Below, in pieces: positions 27,721-35,802 of a stretch of 37,974 bases of DNA; the first letter of the stretch is position 1; every line of letters begins with the position of its first letter. Under the pieces are notes generated by a model. The model saw only the letters and a list, made by a program, of their open reading frames with translations. It was not told the origin of the DNA and ran no database searches. The position numbers and the translations under genes are program-made. The DNA is from Haliea sp. E1-2-M8 (GTDB lineage: Bacteria; Pseudomonadota; Gammaproteobacteria; Pseudomonadales; Halieaceae), in contig NZ_JAUTDR010000034.1 of NCBI RefSeq assembly GCF_030649675.1, forward strand, positions 3,683 through 41,656, written 5' to 3'.

Positions 27721-28995
27721 TCAATACTTGAATATAGTGTCGAGGACTATGCGGTCGAGGTCGCGGCCGGCGCCAAGGGCGTTTTCACCCGACTCATTGT
27801 CGACGTAGACAGACACGCCCATATGCCATTGCTTGTCGATAGCGTAGCGGCCGGACAGTTTATGGCCGCGGATGTCGGCGCCACCGCCGGCGACATTGGA
27901 ATCGCGCAACAGGCCAAACACCGCGTCGGCTTCCACTCGCTCATATTGGTAACCCAGGTCCCAGCTGCCGGCGCCACTGGCCTTGCCCAGGCGCGCGCCC
28001 GCCAGCCACCCCGTGTCGTACTCATCGGCATCCAGGTTCTGCACATAGTGCGCATATACTGCCAGCGGCAGCGCCATCCCGCTCCAGGTCAGGTCGGAAA
28101 ACAGCTCCAGTTCCTCGAAATTGTTGCTGTAGGTGCAGCGACCGTCGGAGTCGCAAGCGAAGCTGTTGCCATAAAAGTCATCGCTGTCACCATAAAGGAC
28201 TGTTTTCCCCTGTACGGGGATATCGAGATAACCGGCACCGGCTGTAAACGCGAGTTGCTCTCCCAGGTCCAGGGTAAACCCGGATTGCACGCCGTAGTAG
28301 AAGGTATGGTTGGCCCGATTGCTGTCGCTCTCCAGACCAATGGCGGCGGCATTGAGAAAGACACCGTTACCGGACCAGCCCAGCGCAATCCCCTCCGGCG
28401 TGTAGTCCGAGTCCCACAACAGGCCGGAGCCCTGCGGCCGGTAGAAGTTGTTCTTCATCTTGCCACCGGTCAGGTAAGCCCCGTTGAAAGGCTTCCAGGT
28501 GACCCAGGCCTGATCGAGGAAGAGATCCTTGCTGCTGCCACCGCTGCCCAGGGTAGTGTTGCCTGAAGGCGGCGCTTCATTGCCCGCTGCGATGCGCAGC
28601 CCCACTTCGACTGAGTTGGGCAGCTGCGCGACCAGGCCCGCCCGAGCGCGCAGGCGGTGCCGGCTGCGCACATCCCGCGCTTCGATATCGATTTCTTCAT
28701 AGCGGTAGCGGAAGTCACCGCTGAGGCGGATCGTGTCGGACCAGTGACCTGCGGGCCGGGACGGCGCCGCATCGGGCGCCCGGGTGAGCTCCAGCTCGGA
28801 AACCGCACGGGCAGTGTTTTCACGCAGTTCTGCGTTTTCCTGCTCCAGCGCGGATACCCGCTGTATCAGGGCGGTCATCTGTGCCCGCAACTGCTCGAAT
28901 TCGGCGTCGCTGACCGCGGCCTCGGCGTTGCCGCTGGTCACAATGCCTACCAGAACGGCAGACCACGCTGCCGTCCCCAATCTTGTTGCGCTCAT
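27721..28995 (-). CDS. Putative outer-membrane porin, phosphate-regulated
   Basis: A 424-residue exported protein: signal peptide ending near GNAEA/AVSD (residue 26), a short coiled coil at about 30-65 (QMTALIQRVSALEQENAELREN), then a beta-barrel-like region from about residue 85. That region is rich in alternating hydrophobic strands, Gly and Tyr, and the protein ends in an aromatic residue (FKY), as outer-membrane barrels do for BAM recognition. It resembles the putative-porin family (Porin_5-like) more than OprP/OprO. A single CDSDGRC pair of cysteines lies in a predicted loop. Just upstream is an array of five PhoB half-sites, and the gene lies next to phoU, so it is probably induced by phosphate starvation and may admit phosphate or phosphorylated compounds. 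Substrate choice is inferred. Confidence 0.85.
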   Translation of the reverse strand: MSATRLGTAAWSAVLVGIVTSGNAEAAVSDAEFEQLRAQMTALIQRVSALEQENAELRENTARAVSELELTRAPDAAPSRPAGHWSDTIRLSGDFRYRYEEIDIEARDVRSRHRLRARAGLVAQLPNSVEVGLRIAAGNEAPPSGNTTLGSGGSSKDLFLDQAWVTWKPFNGAYLTGGKMKNNFYRPQGSGLLWDSDYTPEGIALGWSGNGVFLNAAAIGLESDSNRANHTFYYGVQSGFTLDLGEQLAFTAGAGYLDIPVQGKTVLYGDSDDFYGNSFACDSDGRCTYSNNFEELELFSDLTWSGMALPLAVYAHYVQNLDADEYDTGWLAGARLGKASGAGSWDLGYQYERVEADAVFGLLRDSNVAGGGADIRGHKLSGRYAIDKQWHMGVSVYVDNESGENALGAGRDLDRIVLDTIFKY

Positions 28996-29028
28996 GTACC
29001 GCCCTCACCTGTCTATTTCAGCGCCATG

Positions 29029-29083
29029 ATGCATGACGCTTTAATGTCAATTTTATGTCTTTTTTATGACATTGTCATGACAA
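29029..29083 (-). promoter_or_regulatory. Five tandem PhoB half-sites before the porin gene
   Basis: Read on the minus strand from 29083, five consecutive 11-bp units each start with a seven-base core of the form NNGNCAT: TTGTCAT, ATGTCAT, AAGACAT, TTGACAT and GCGTCAT, each followed by a 4-bp, mostly A-rich spacer. The E. coli Pho box is two such units (CTGTCAT plus a 4-bp spacer, repeated). The first two units form the best box (29083-29066). A possible -10 (TGAAAT) lies at 29020-29015, and the ATG is at 28995. Confidence 0.85.
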
Positions 29084-29099
29084 GCGAGTACGCGCTGCC

Positions 29100-29825
29100 C
29101 TAGTGTCGATCCTCCACCTGGTTGAGCAGTTCATCCGGCTCGACATGGCGCACATCCAGCCCCCGCACCAGGTAGACTACGCTCTCGGCGATATTGCAGG
29201 CGTGGTCTCCCACCCGCTCGAGGCTGCGCAGCGCCCACATCTGCCCCAGCACGGGACCGATGGTGCGCGGATCCTCCATCATGAACGTCACCAGGCTACG
29301 CATCGCTGTGGCGTACTCGGCGTCCACGGAGCGGTCGGCGACCACGGTTTCCACCGCCATATCGACATCCAGGCGGGCAAAGGAATCCAGCGCTTGCCGC
29401 AACATCTCGCCGACGTGGTTGCTGATATGCCGGATCTCGACAAAGCTCCCGGCGCTGGACGCAGCTTCCTCGGAGGCCTTGACCGCCTGTCGGGCAATTT
29501 TACTGGCTTCGTCGCCGATGCGCTCCAGATCAGTGGTGACTTTGGAAATCGCCAGTACCAGGCGGAGGTCACTGGCCGCAGGGTGCCGCCGCGCGAGGAT
29601 ACGAAAGCATTCCTCGTCAATGCTGATTTCCAGGTCATTGACCTGCTCATCGCCCGCGATAACCTCCTCCGCCAGGCCGCTGTCACGGTTGAGGAGGGAG
29701 TCCACGGCCTTGCCGATCTGCTGCTCCACCAGCCCACCCATTTCCAGCAGGTGGTTCTTGACGGCCTCCAGCTCGGCGTTGAACTGGGCTGATATGTGTT
29801 GTTTATAGCTATCCTGGTTCAGCAT
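29100..29825 (-). CDS. phoU: Phosphate transport regulator PhoU
   Basis: PhoU links the state of the PstSCAB transporter to PhoR and keeps the Pho regulon off when phosphate is plentiful. The 241-residue all-helical protein contains two PhoU repeats, each with the metal-binding helix motif: ERIGDEASKIAR in the first and ERVGDHACNIAESV in the second. The frame is open to 29918, but the ATG at 29825 (LNQDSYKQHISAQFN) has GAGGA upstream and matches the family. It follows pstB by 10 bp and is the last gene of the pst run before the separately controlled porin. Confidence 0.96.
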   Translation of the reverse strand: MLNQDSYKQHISAQFNAELEAVKNHLLEMGGLVEQQIGKAVDSLLNRDSGLAEEVIAGDEQVNDLEISIDEECFRILARRHPAASDLRLVLAISKVTTDLERIGDEASKIARQAVKASEEAASSAGSFVEIRHISNHVGEMLRQALDSFARLDVDMAVETVVADRSVDAEYATAMRSLVTFMMEDPRTIGPVLGQMWALRSLERVGDHACNIAESVVYLVRGLDVRHVEPDELLNQVEDRH

Positions 29826-29835
29826 GACAGTGTCC

Positions 29836-30663
29836 TCAGCCGTAGCGACCGGTGATGTAATCCTCGGTCTGCTTCTGTTCCGGGTTGGTGAACAGCGTAT
29901 CGGTGTCGTCGTACTCAATCAACTTGCCCATGTACATGAAGGCCGTCATGTCCGACACCCGGGCTGCCTGCTGCATATTGTGGGTCACGATCACGATGGT
30001 ATAGCGCGACTTGAGTTCGTAGATCAACTCCTCGATCTTTAGCGTGGAGATGGGGTCCAGGGCCGAGGCTGGCTCGTCGAGCAGCAGCACTTCCGGCTCC
30101 ACCGCAATGGTGCGGGCAATCACCAGACGCTGCTGCTGGCCCCCGGACATCCCCAGGGCGCTCTCGTGCAGGCGGTCCTTGACCTCCTCCCACAGCGCCG
30201 CGGCACGCAGGGATTTTTCCACTACCTCATCGAGGATCCGCTTCTTGTTGATTCCCTGGATGCGCAGGCCATAGGCGACATTTTCATAGATACTCTTGGG
30301 AAAGGGGTTGGGCTTCTGGAACACCATGCCGATGCGCCGGCGCAACGCCGCGACATCCACCCGTCGGTCGTATACGTCCTCAGTTTCCAGCAGTAGCCTG
30401 CCATTGATACGGCAGCCATCTACCAGGTCGTTCATGCGGTTGATGCAGCGCAGCAGGCTGGATTTGCCGCAGCCGCTCGGGCCGATGAAGGCGGTCACCC
30501 GCTGGCGGGGGATTTCCAGATTGATATCGAACAGGGCCTGCACATCGTTGTAGAACAGGTTGAGGTTTTCCATCCGCAGACTGGTGTGCGCAGGCCCGAG
30601 CTGGCCCGTAGAGGGGCCCTGGTCGCGCTTCAGCGCCTGGATATCGAGAGCATGGGTTTGCAT
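29836..30663 (-). CDS. pstB: Phosphate ABC transporter ATPase PstB
   Basis: PstB is the cytoplasmic ATPase of the high-affinity phosphate importer. The 275-residue protein has Walker A (GPSGCGKSS), the Q-loop ([17 protein letters not shown]), the ABC signature ([15 protein letters not shown]), Walker B ([14 protein letters not shown]) and the switch His ([15 protein letters not shown]). The N-terminus carries about 30 extra residues before [11 protein letters not shown], which is common in gammaproteobacterial PstB. The start lies 13 bp after the pstA stop. Confidence 0.97.
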   Translation of the reverse strand: MQTHALDIQALKRDQGPSTGQLGPAHTSLRMENLNLFYNDVQALFDINLEIPRQRVTAFIGPSGCGKSSLLRCINRMNDLVDGCRINGRLLLETEDVYDRRVDVAALRRRIGMVFQKPNPFPKSIYENVAYGLRIQGINKKRILDEVVEKSLRAAALWEEVKDRLHESALGMSGGQQQRLVIARTIAVEPEVLLLDEPASALDPISTLKIEELIYELKSRYTIVIVTHNMQQAARVSDMTAFMYMGKLIEYDDTDTLFTNPEQKQTEDYITGRYG

Positions 30664-30676
30664 GGTGGGATCCTGT

Positions 30677-32389
30677 CTAGTGTTCCAGCGACTTGTAGCG
30701 TTCCCGCAGGCGGTTGCGCAGGCTCACGGCGGCGAGATTCAGCAGCGCGATGATCAGCACCAGCAGCAGTGCTGTAGCATAGACCAGAGGCCGCGCCGCC
30801 TCCACATTGGGACTCTGGAAACCCACATCATAGATGTGGAAACCCAGGTGCATGAACTTCTGGTCCAGGTGCAGATAGGGATAATTGCCGTCCAGCGGCA
30901 GGGTCGGCGCCAGTTTCACCACGCCGACCAGCATCAGTGGTGCCACTTCGCCCGCGGCCCGGGCCACCGCCAGGATCAGACCCGTCATCATTGCCGGACT
31001 GGCCATGGGCAGAACCACCCGCCAGAGGGTTTCCGCGCGGGTCGCACCCAGCGCCAGGGACCCTTCGCGCAAGCTTTTCGGAATCCGCGACAAGCCCTCC
31101 TCTGTCGCCACAATCACCACCGGCAGGGTGAGCAGGGCCAGGGTCAATGAGGCCCACATCAGGCCCGGAGTGCCGAAGGTTGGCCGGGGCAGGGCCGCCG
31201 GGAAGAACAGCTGGTCGAGTTCACCGCCGACGAAGTAAATGAAGAAGCCGAGACCAAACACGCCGTAGACGATCGATGGCACCCCGGCCAGGTTGTTGAC
31301 CGCAATCCGTATGGTGCGGGTGATGAAGCCCTGGCTGGCGTATTCACGCAGGTAGACGGCTGCGACCACGCCGAAGGGAGTAACGATGATGGACATCAGG
31401 ATCACCATCAGCACGGTACCGAACATGGCAGGAAAAATACCGCCCTCGGTATTGGCTTCGCGGGGCTCGGCAGAAAGGAATTCCCAGAGCCGTTCAAAGT
31501 ACAGCCCCACCTTGGCGGGTATGCTCATGGCATTGGGCTGATAGGCGCGCACCACCTTGGCGATGGGCAGGGTAACTACCCGGCCGTCGGCGAGCTCGGC
31601 GCTGTAGCTGTGGTCCTTGATACTGTCGTAGAGAACATAGAGCTCTTCCTGCAGAACGCGGAAGCGGGCTTCCTGCTCTGCCCGCAGGCTGGCGAGATCC
31701 GCCTGCGCTGCCGCATCCAGGGCTCCGTCCATCTCCAGTTCACGCTCGCGCAGGCGCAGGCGCTCCAACTCGTAGTTGATCGCACCGATCTCCACCCGCT
31801 CGATCTGGCGAATCTGCTCGCGCACCGCGTCGGTTTCGGCAATAAGTTCCTGCAGCGCCTGCCAGGTAAGCTCCGGCCCCTCCTCCGCGACCGTGACCTC
31901 GGGCGTATTGAAGCGGCTGACGCCGCGCAGGTAGCCGTAGAAATCACCCCATTCCAGGCGCTCGATCACCAGCGCGTCGGAGGGGAAACGGCGCTCACCG
32001 AACTGCTCATTGATCAGCCAGGTAAAATCGGTGCCGAGGAAGTCGCGGTTGCCCTGCTTGAGCAGGGTGCGCTGGTAAAAGGGCCCCGGGCCCTGCAGCT
32101 CGATGCCTGCGCCCTCCAATTGAGTGCCGACTACCTCGACCTCTTCCACCACCTCGCCCAGCAGCTCCCGCGACTGGTCCTGGTAGCTCACCGTTACCGC
32201 CAGCACATCCGCCGGCCAGAAGTGGCTGAGGCCGCGCACGGCGAGCAGCAGCAGCAGACCCATTACCGCAATCACGCTGACACTCACCGCAGCGCCGTTG
32301 AGCCAGATCAGCGGCTCACCGCTGCGCAGCCAGGATTTAACCCCGGGAGCGCGATCACTGTGCAGCTCCTGTTCGTTGATCATTTTCAT
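30677..32389 (-). CDS. pstA: Phosphate ABC permease PstA, long form
   Basis: One of the two membrane subunits of the phosphate importer. The first transmembrane helix (about residues 30-48) is followed by a large periplasmic region to about residue 300, much longer than in E. coli PstA (296 residues in all). Residues about 173-256 in it are strongly heptad-like ([19 protein letters not shown] and the following [11 protein letters not shown]), a predicted coiled coil. The permease domain then runs from about 315 to 570 with the BPD loop ([22 protein letters not shown]). I chose the ATG at 32389, which overlaps the pstC TGA as TGATG. An ATG two codons later is possible. The long form is known in Pseudomonas-like bacteria; the purpose of the insertion is not known to me. 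Confidence 0.93.
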   Translation of the reverse strand: MKMINEQELHSDRAPGVKSWLRSGEPLIWLNGAAVSVSVIAVMGLLLLLAVRGLSHFWPADVLAVTVSYQDQSRELLGEVVEEVEVVGTQLEGAGIELQGPGPFYQRTLLKQGNRDFLGTDFTWLINEQFGERRFPSDALVIERLEWGDFYGYLRGVSRFNTPEVTVAEEGPELTWQALQELIAETDAVREQIRQIERVEIGAINYELERLRLRERELEMDGALDAAAQADLASLRAEQEARFRVLQEELYVLYDSIKDHSYSAELADGRVVTLPIAKVVRAYQPNAMSIPAKVGLYFERLWEFLSAEPREANTEGGIFPAMFGTVLMVILMSIIVTPFGVVAAVYLREYASQGFITRTIRIAVNNLAGVPSIVYGVFGLGFFIYFVGGELDQLFFPAALPRPTFGTPGLMWASLTLALLTLPVVIVATEEGLSRIPKSLREGSLALGATRAETLWRVVLPMASPAMMTGLILAVARAAGEVAPLMLVGVVKLAPTLPLDGNYPYLHLDQKFMHLGFHIYDVGFQSPNVEAARPLVYATALLLVLIIALLNLAAVSLRNRLRERYKSLEH

Positions 32390-34632
32390 CACAGGGACCC
32401 GTATTTTACCCGCAGCCGCTGTCGCACCAGCTCGGCGATAGTATTGACCGCAAAGGTGAACATGAAGAGCACGAATGCCGCGAGGAACAGGACCCGGTAA
32501 TGCGTGCTGTCCACTTCCGCCTCCGGCACCTCCACCGCGATGTTGGCCGACAGCGTGCGCATACCCTCGAAGATGTTGACGTCCATGATCGGCGTGTTGC
32601 CGGTGGCCATGAGCACAATCATGGTCTCGCCCACTGCCCGCCCCAGGCCGATCATCAGGCCCGAGAAGATCCCCGGGCTGGCGGTGGGAATGACCACGCC
32701 CACGAGGGTCTGCCAGGGTGTGGCACCCAGAGCCAGGCTGCCGTAGCTCAGGTGCTTGGGCACGGAGAAGATGGCGTCCTCGGCGATGGAGAAGATGGTG
32801 GGTATCACCGCCATGCCCATGGCGATACCCACCACCAGCGCATTGCGCTGATCGAAAGATATTCCCAGCTCTGTGGTGATCCAGCGGCGCATATCGCCGT
32901 CGAACAACAGCAACTCGAAGCTGTCGTTGGCGGCAAAGCTTAGGTAGCCAATGAGGATCACTACGGGAATCAGTACCGCCGCGTGCCAACCCTCAGGCAC
33001 CCAGGAGCGAATGGAGAGCGGCAGCCGTGACCAGAGGAAGGCGAACAGCAATACGCCGACCGGCAGGGCCAGCATGAGGGTGACCACCGCGGTAAGCTTG
33101 TCCTCTATAAGCGGCGCCAGCCACAGCCCCGCCAGGAAGCCCAGAATCACCGTGGGCAGCGCCTCCATCAGCTCGATCATCGGCTTGATCTTGCGCCGCA
33201 GGGGTGCGGCCATGAAATAGGCAGTGTAGATAGCGCCACAGATCGCTAGCGGAGCGGCAATCATCATGGTGTAGAACGCGGCCTTCAGAGTGCCGAAGGC
33301 CAGCGGGGCAAAACTGTACTTGGGTTCGAAATCGGTGTCGGCGGAGGACGACTGCCAAACATAGGCGGGCTCGTCATAGCTCTCGTACCAGACCTTGTTC
33401 CAGAGAGCGGACCAGGAGATGTCCGGATGTTCGTTGTGGATACGCCAGCTGCGCAGGTCACCGTTGCTATCGACGTAGACAAGTGCGTCCGCCCGCGGGG
33501 AAATCGCCGCCGCGCCCGCGCCCAGGGGCAGCGCATCCTGACTCAGCAGACGCCGGTGGGAGGTGGTGTGGTAGATCTGCAGTTCACCGTCGCGCCCCAG
33601 GGCCAGAAAGCCCTTGCGGCGCTGTTCAGTTACCAACTCGCTGACAACAACGCCACCGGTATCAAACTCGCGAATGCGCTGCAGATAATTGCCACCCTCC
33701 CCATCGCGCACCATGAAGAACTGCGCCAGCTCGCCGCGGTCGGAGGCCGCCAGCAGGGAGATACCCCCCAGCAGCATGGTACTGGTCGAGAGGCGCCCGC
33801 CACCGGTAAACAGCTCACCCTGGCTGACCACCTGCAGGTAGCCGTTGCTGTCACGCTGCCGCAGGTTCAGCACGGTGAAGCCGCCGGCTTTATCCACGCG
33901 AAACAGCCAGTCCAGGTTCTCGTCAATATGAAAAGCTGCAGTTTCACCGCCCAGGGCGGGTATTTTCAGCTCCTCCTGCTCCAGCGACACGGCGCCGGTG
34001 ATGAAGTTTTCCTCGCGATTAACCCGCTGTGCCCGCAGCTCCCCCGCCTGGTTCAGGACGGCGACTACCAGCCCTTCGCTGTTATCGCCCACCGCCAGTT
34101 TTACCACCGGCACAGGGCCAAAATCCAGCGCTAGATCAGGGTAGTGACGCTCTATCCTCGGGGTGACGACCTGCTCTCCGCCCGGATAGGTCAACCGATA
34201 CTCATGGCTGTACATGGAGATACTGCCGGAGCTGTGGGCCGTCGCGAACAACCGGCCCTCGGCCCCCTCTGCCGCCACTGCGGTAACGGCCCCCAGTTCC
34301 GGCGCGAGGCCTTCACTGAGTACCAGTTCTCCGGTGTCGAGCACAAAGAAACGTGCTGTGCCGTCGGCAAAGACGCCAAAACCCAGTTCCGTCTGCTCCT
34401 CAACCGCCAGGTGCAGTGGCGCCTCGCCGAAGGGAGAGTCGACGGAGGCCCGCAGTTCCATGCTGGCATTGCTGAACAGGGGCAAAACTTCATACAGCAG
34501 GTAGAAAAAGATCAGCAGGATGGCGATCAGCACCCCGGAGCCGCCGGCCGTCACGGCGACAGTCGCCGCGCGATCCTTGAAGTGGCGCCATCGGGGGGTA
34601 AAGGGCGAAACGTGCTCGCTTAATCTGGCCAA
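32389..34632 (-). CDS. pstC: Phosphate ABC permease PstC, long form
   Basis: The other membrane subunit of the phosphate importer. At 747 residues it is more than twice the size of E. coli PstC. After a first membrane helix (about 29-52) comes a periplasmic region of nearly 380 residues rich in short beta repeats such as LFATAHSSGSISMYS, LGRDGELQIYH and VYVDSNGDLRSWRI, suggesting a WD40/propeller-like domain. From about residue 440 the permease core follows (TLKAAFYTMMIAAPLAICGAIYTAYF, IELMEALPTVILGFLAGLW, SLALGATPWQTLVGVVIPTASPG). The start is a TTG at 34632 with only a weak ribosome site. No ATG lies near, so the exact N-terminus is uncertain. Confidence 0.93.
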   Translation of the reverse strand: MARLSEHVSPFTPRWRHFKDRAATVAVTAGGSGVLIAILLIFFYLLYEVLPLFSNASMELRASVDSPFGEAPLHLAVEEQTELGFGVFADGTARFFVLDTGELVLSEGLAPELGAVTAVAAEGAEGRLFATAHSSGSISMYSHEYRLTYPGGEQVVTPRIERHYPDLALDFGPVPVVKLAVGDNSEGLVVAVLNQAGELRAQRVNREENFITGAVSLEQEELKIPALGGETAAFHIDENLDWLFRVDKAGGFTVLNLRQRDSNGYLQVVSQGELFTGGGRLSTSTMLLGGISLLAASDRGELAQFFMVRDGEGGNYLQRIREFDTGGVVVSELVTEQRRKGFLALGRDGELQIYHTTSHRRLLSQDALPLGAGAAAISPRADALVYVDSNGDLRSWRIHNEHPDISWSALWNKVWYESYDEPAYVWQSSSADTDFEPKYSFAPLAFGTLKAAFYTMMIAAPLAICGAIYTAYFMAAPLRRKIKPMIELMEALPTVILGFLAGLWLAPLIEDKLTAVVTLMLALPVGVLLFAFLWSRLPLSIRSWVPEGWHAAVLIPVVILIGYLSFAANDSFELLLFDGDMRRWITTELGISFDQRNALVVGIAMGMAVIPTIFSIAEDAIFSVPKHLSYGSLALGATPWQTLVGVVIPTASPGIFSGLMIGLGRAVGETMIVLMATGNTPIMDVNIFEGMRTLSANIAVEVPEAEVDSTHYRVLFLAAFVLFMFTFAVNTIAELVRQRLRVKYGSL

Positions 34633-34664
34633 GGCTGCGGCTCTCGAGTGTAGGGTACGAAGTC

Positions 34665-34696
34665 CGGGCAGGCCGCCCTGAAGGGGCGCCTGCCCG
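34665..34696 (-). other. Strong stem-loop between pstS and pstC
   Basis: In the 78-bp pstS-pstC gap CGGGCAGGCCGCCC (34665-34678) pairs with GGGCGCCTGCCCG (34684-34696) with one bulge and a 5-nt loop. There is no T-tract. Such a hairpin could protect the pstS message from 3' exonucleases and lower read-through into pstC, giving more binding protein than permease. This is inferred from position. Confidence 0.65.
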
Positions 34697-34710
34697 ATCG
34701 GCCGAGTTGG

Positions 34711-35682
34711 TTACAGGTCCAGCTGTTTGCTGAAGCGCTCCACTACTGCAGCCGGCAGCGGAATGTAGCCGTCCTTCAAGACAACTTCCTGGCCCTGGCG
34801 CGAGAACACCATCTTGATGAATTCGCGTTCCAGCGGTGACAGCGGCTGGTTCGGATTCTTGTTGATATACACGTACAGGAAGCGCGCCAGAGGATAGCTG
34901 CCATCGATGGAGTTTTCGGCATTGGCTTCGACCGGTGTTTCGCCCTCACGCTTGCTCAACGGGACGGTACGCACGCTGGAGGTGCGGTAGCCGATGCCCG
35001 AGTAGCCGATGCCATTGACAGATGTGGACACTGATTGCACTACCGAGGCTGACCCGGGCTGCTCATTGACGCTGTTCCTGAAATCACCCTTGCACAGAGC
35101 GACGCTCTTGAAATAGCCGTAGGTACCGGATACCGAGTTGCGGCCGAACAGTTGCAGATCACGGTTTTCCCAGGCGCCGCCCAGGCCCAACTGACCCCAC
35201 TTGCTGATATTGGCGGCAGCACCGCACTTGCGGGTGGATGAAAATACCGCATCCACCTCGGCAATCGTCATGCCGGCGATAGGGTTATCCTTGTGAACGT
35301 AGACCGCGAGCGCATCGATGGCCACGGGCACCGCGGTGGGCTTGTAGCCATGGCGAGTTTCAAACGCTTCGATCTCCTGGTCGCGCATTTCGCGACTCAT
35401 GGGGCCGAAGTTGGCCGTCCCCTCGACCAATGCCGTCGGTGCCGTGGATGAGCCGGCAGCCTGTATCTGAATATTGACGTTGGGATAGGCGCGCTTGAAC
35501 TCCTCGGCCCACAATGTCATCAGGTTGGCGAGGGTGTCGGAGCCGATGCTGGACAGATTGCCCGAAACACCGCTGGCGATTTCATAATCGCGAAGGTCGG
35601 GATCGAGGTCCGCAAATGTTGCGCTTGCGAGGCTGATGCCGGCAACCGCGACCGCGGCCTGGAACAGATTTTTGATCGACAT
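34711..35682 (-). CDS. pstS: Periplasmic phosphate-binding protein PstS
   Basis: PstS captures phosphate in the periplasm and delivers it to PstCA. The 323-residue precursor has a signal peptide ([14 protein letters not shown], cleavage after residue 24). Phosphate-contacting loops are visible: SSIGSDTL near the mature N-terminus, [25 protein letters not shown] and a [14 protein letters not shown] segment, as in the PstS family. Two Cys residues (KCGAA, ALCKG) may form a disulfide. It has its own Pho box and promoter region and precedes pstC with a strong hairpin between. Confidence 0.96.
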   Translation of the reverse strand: MSIKNLFQAAVAVAGISLASATFADLDPDLRDYEIASGVSGNLSSIGSDTLANLMTLWAEEFKRAYPNVNIQIQAAGSSTAPTALVEGTANFGPMSREMRDQEIEAFETRHGYKPTAVPVAIDALAVYVHKDNPIAGMTIAEVDAVFSSTRKCGAAANISKWGQLGLGGAWENRDLQLFGRNSVSGTYGYFKSVALCKGDFRNSVNEQPGSASVVQSVSTSVNGIGYSGIGYRTSSVRTVPLSKREGETPVEANAENSIDGSYPLARFLYVYINKNPNQPLSPLEREFIKMVFSRQGQEVVLKDGYIPLPAAVVERFSKQLDL

Positions 35683-35735
35683 ATGGGGCTCCCGTCTTTA
35701 AACAACGTTGAAGTCGCACACGGTAACCGCCGTAT

Positions 35736-35753
35736 GTGACAAAATTATGACAA
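35736..35753 (-). promoter_or_regulatory. Pho box of pstS
   Basis: The minus strand reads TTGTCATAATTTTGTCAC, two PhoB half-sites (TTGTCAT and TTGTCAC) at 11-bp spacing, close to the CTGTCATAAATCTGTCAC consensus. It lies about 53 bp upstream of the pstS ATG. The -10 region 10 bp on (TACCGT) is poor, as expected of a PhoB-dependent promoter. Confidence 0.88.
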
Positions 35754-35771
35754 TTCCGTGTCGGGCAGCGC

Positions 35772-35802
35772 AAAAAATCACCCGCCGGGGCTGCTACCCC
35801 GG
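35772..35802 (-). terminator. Probable terminator overlapping the phoR stop codon
   Basis: On the minus strand CCGGGG (35802-35797) and CCCCGG (35790-35785) form a stem whose loop contains the phoR TAG stop. A run of six T follows at 35777-35772 after a 7-nt gap. It would separate phoBR from pstS transcription. The gap to the T-tract makes it weaker than usual. Confidence 0.45.
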
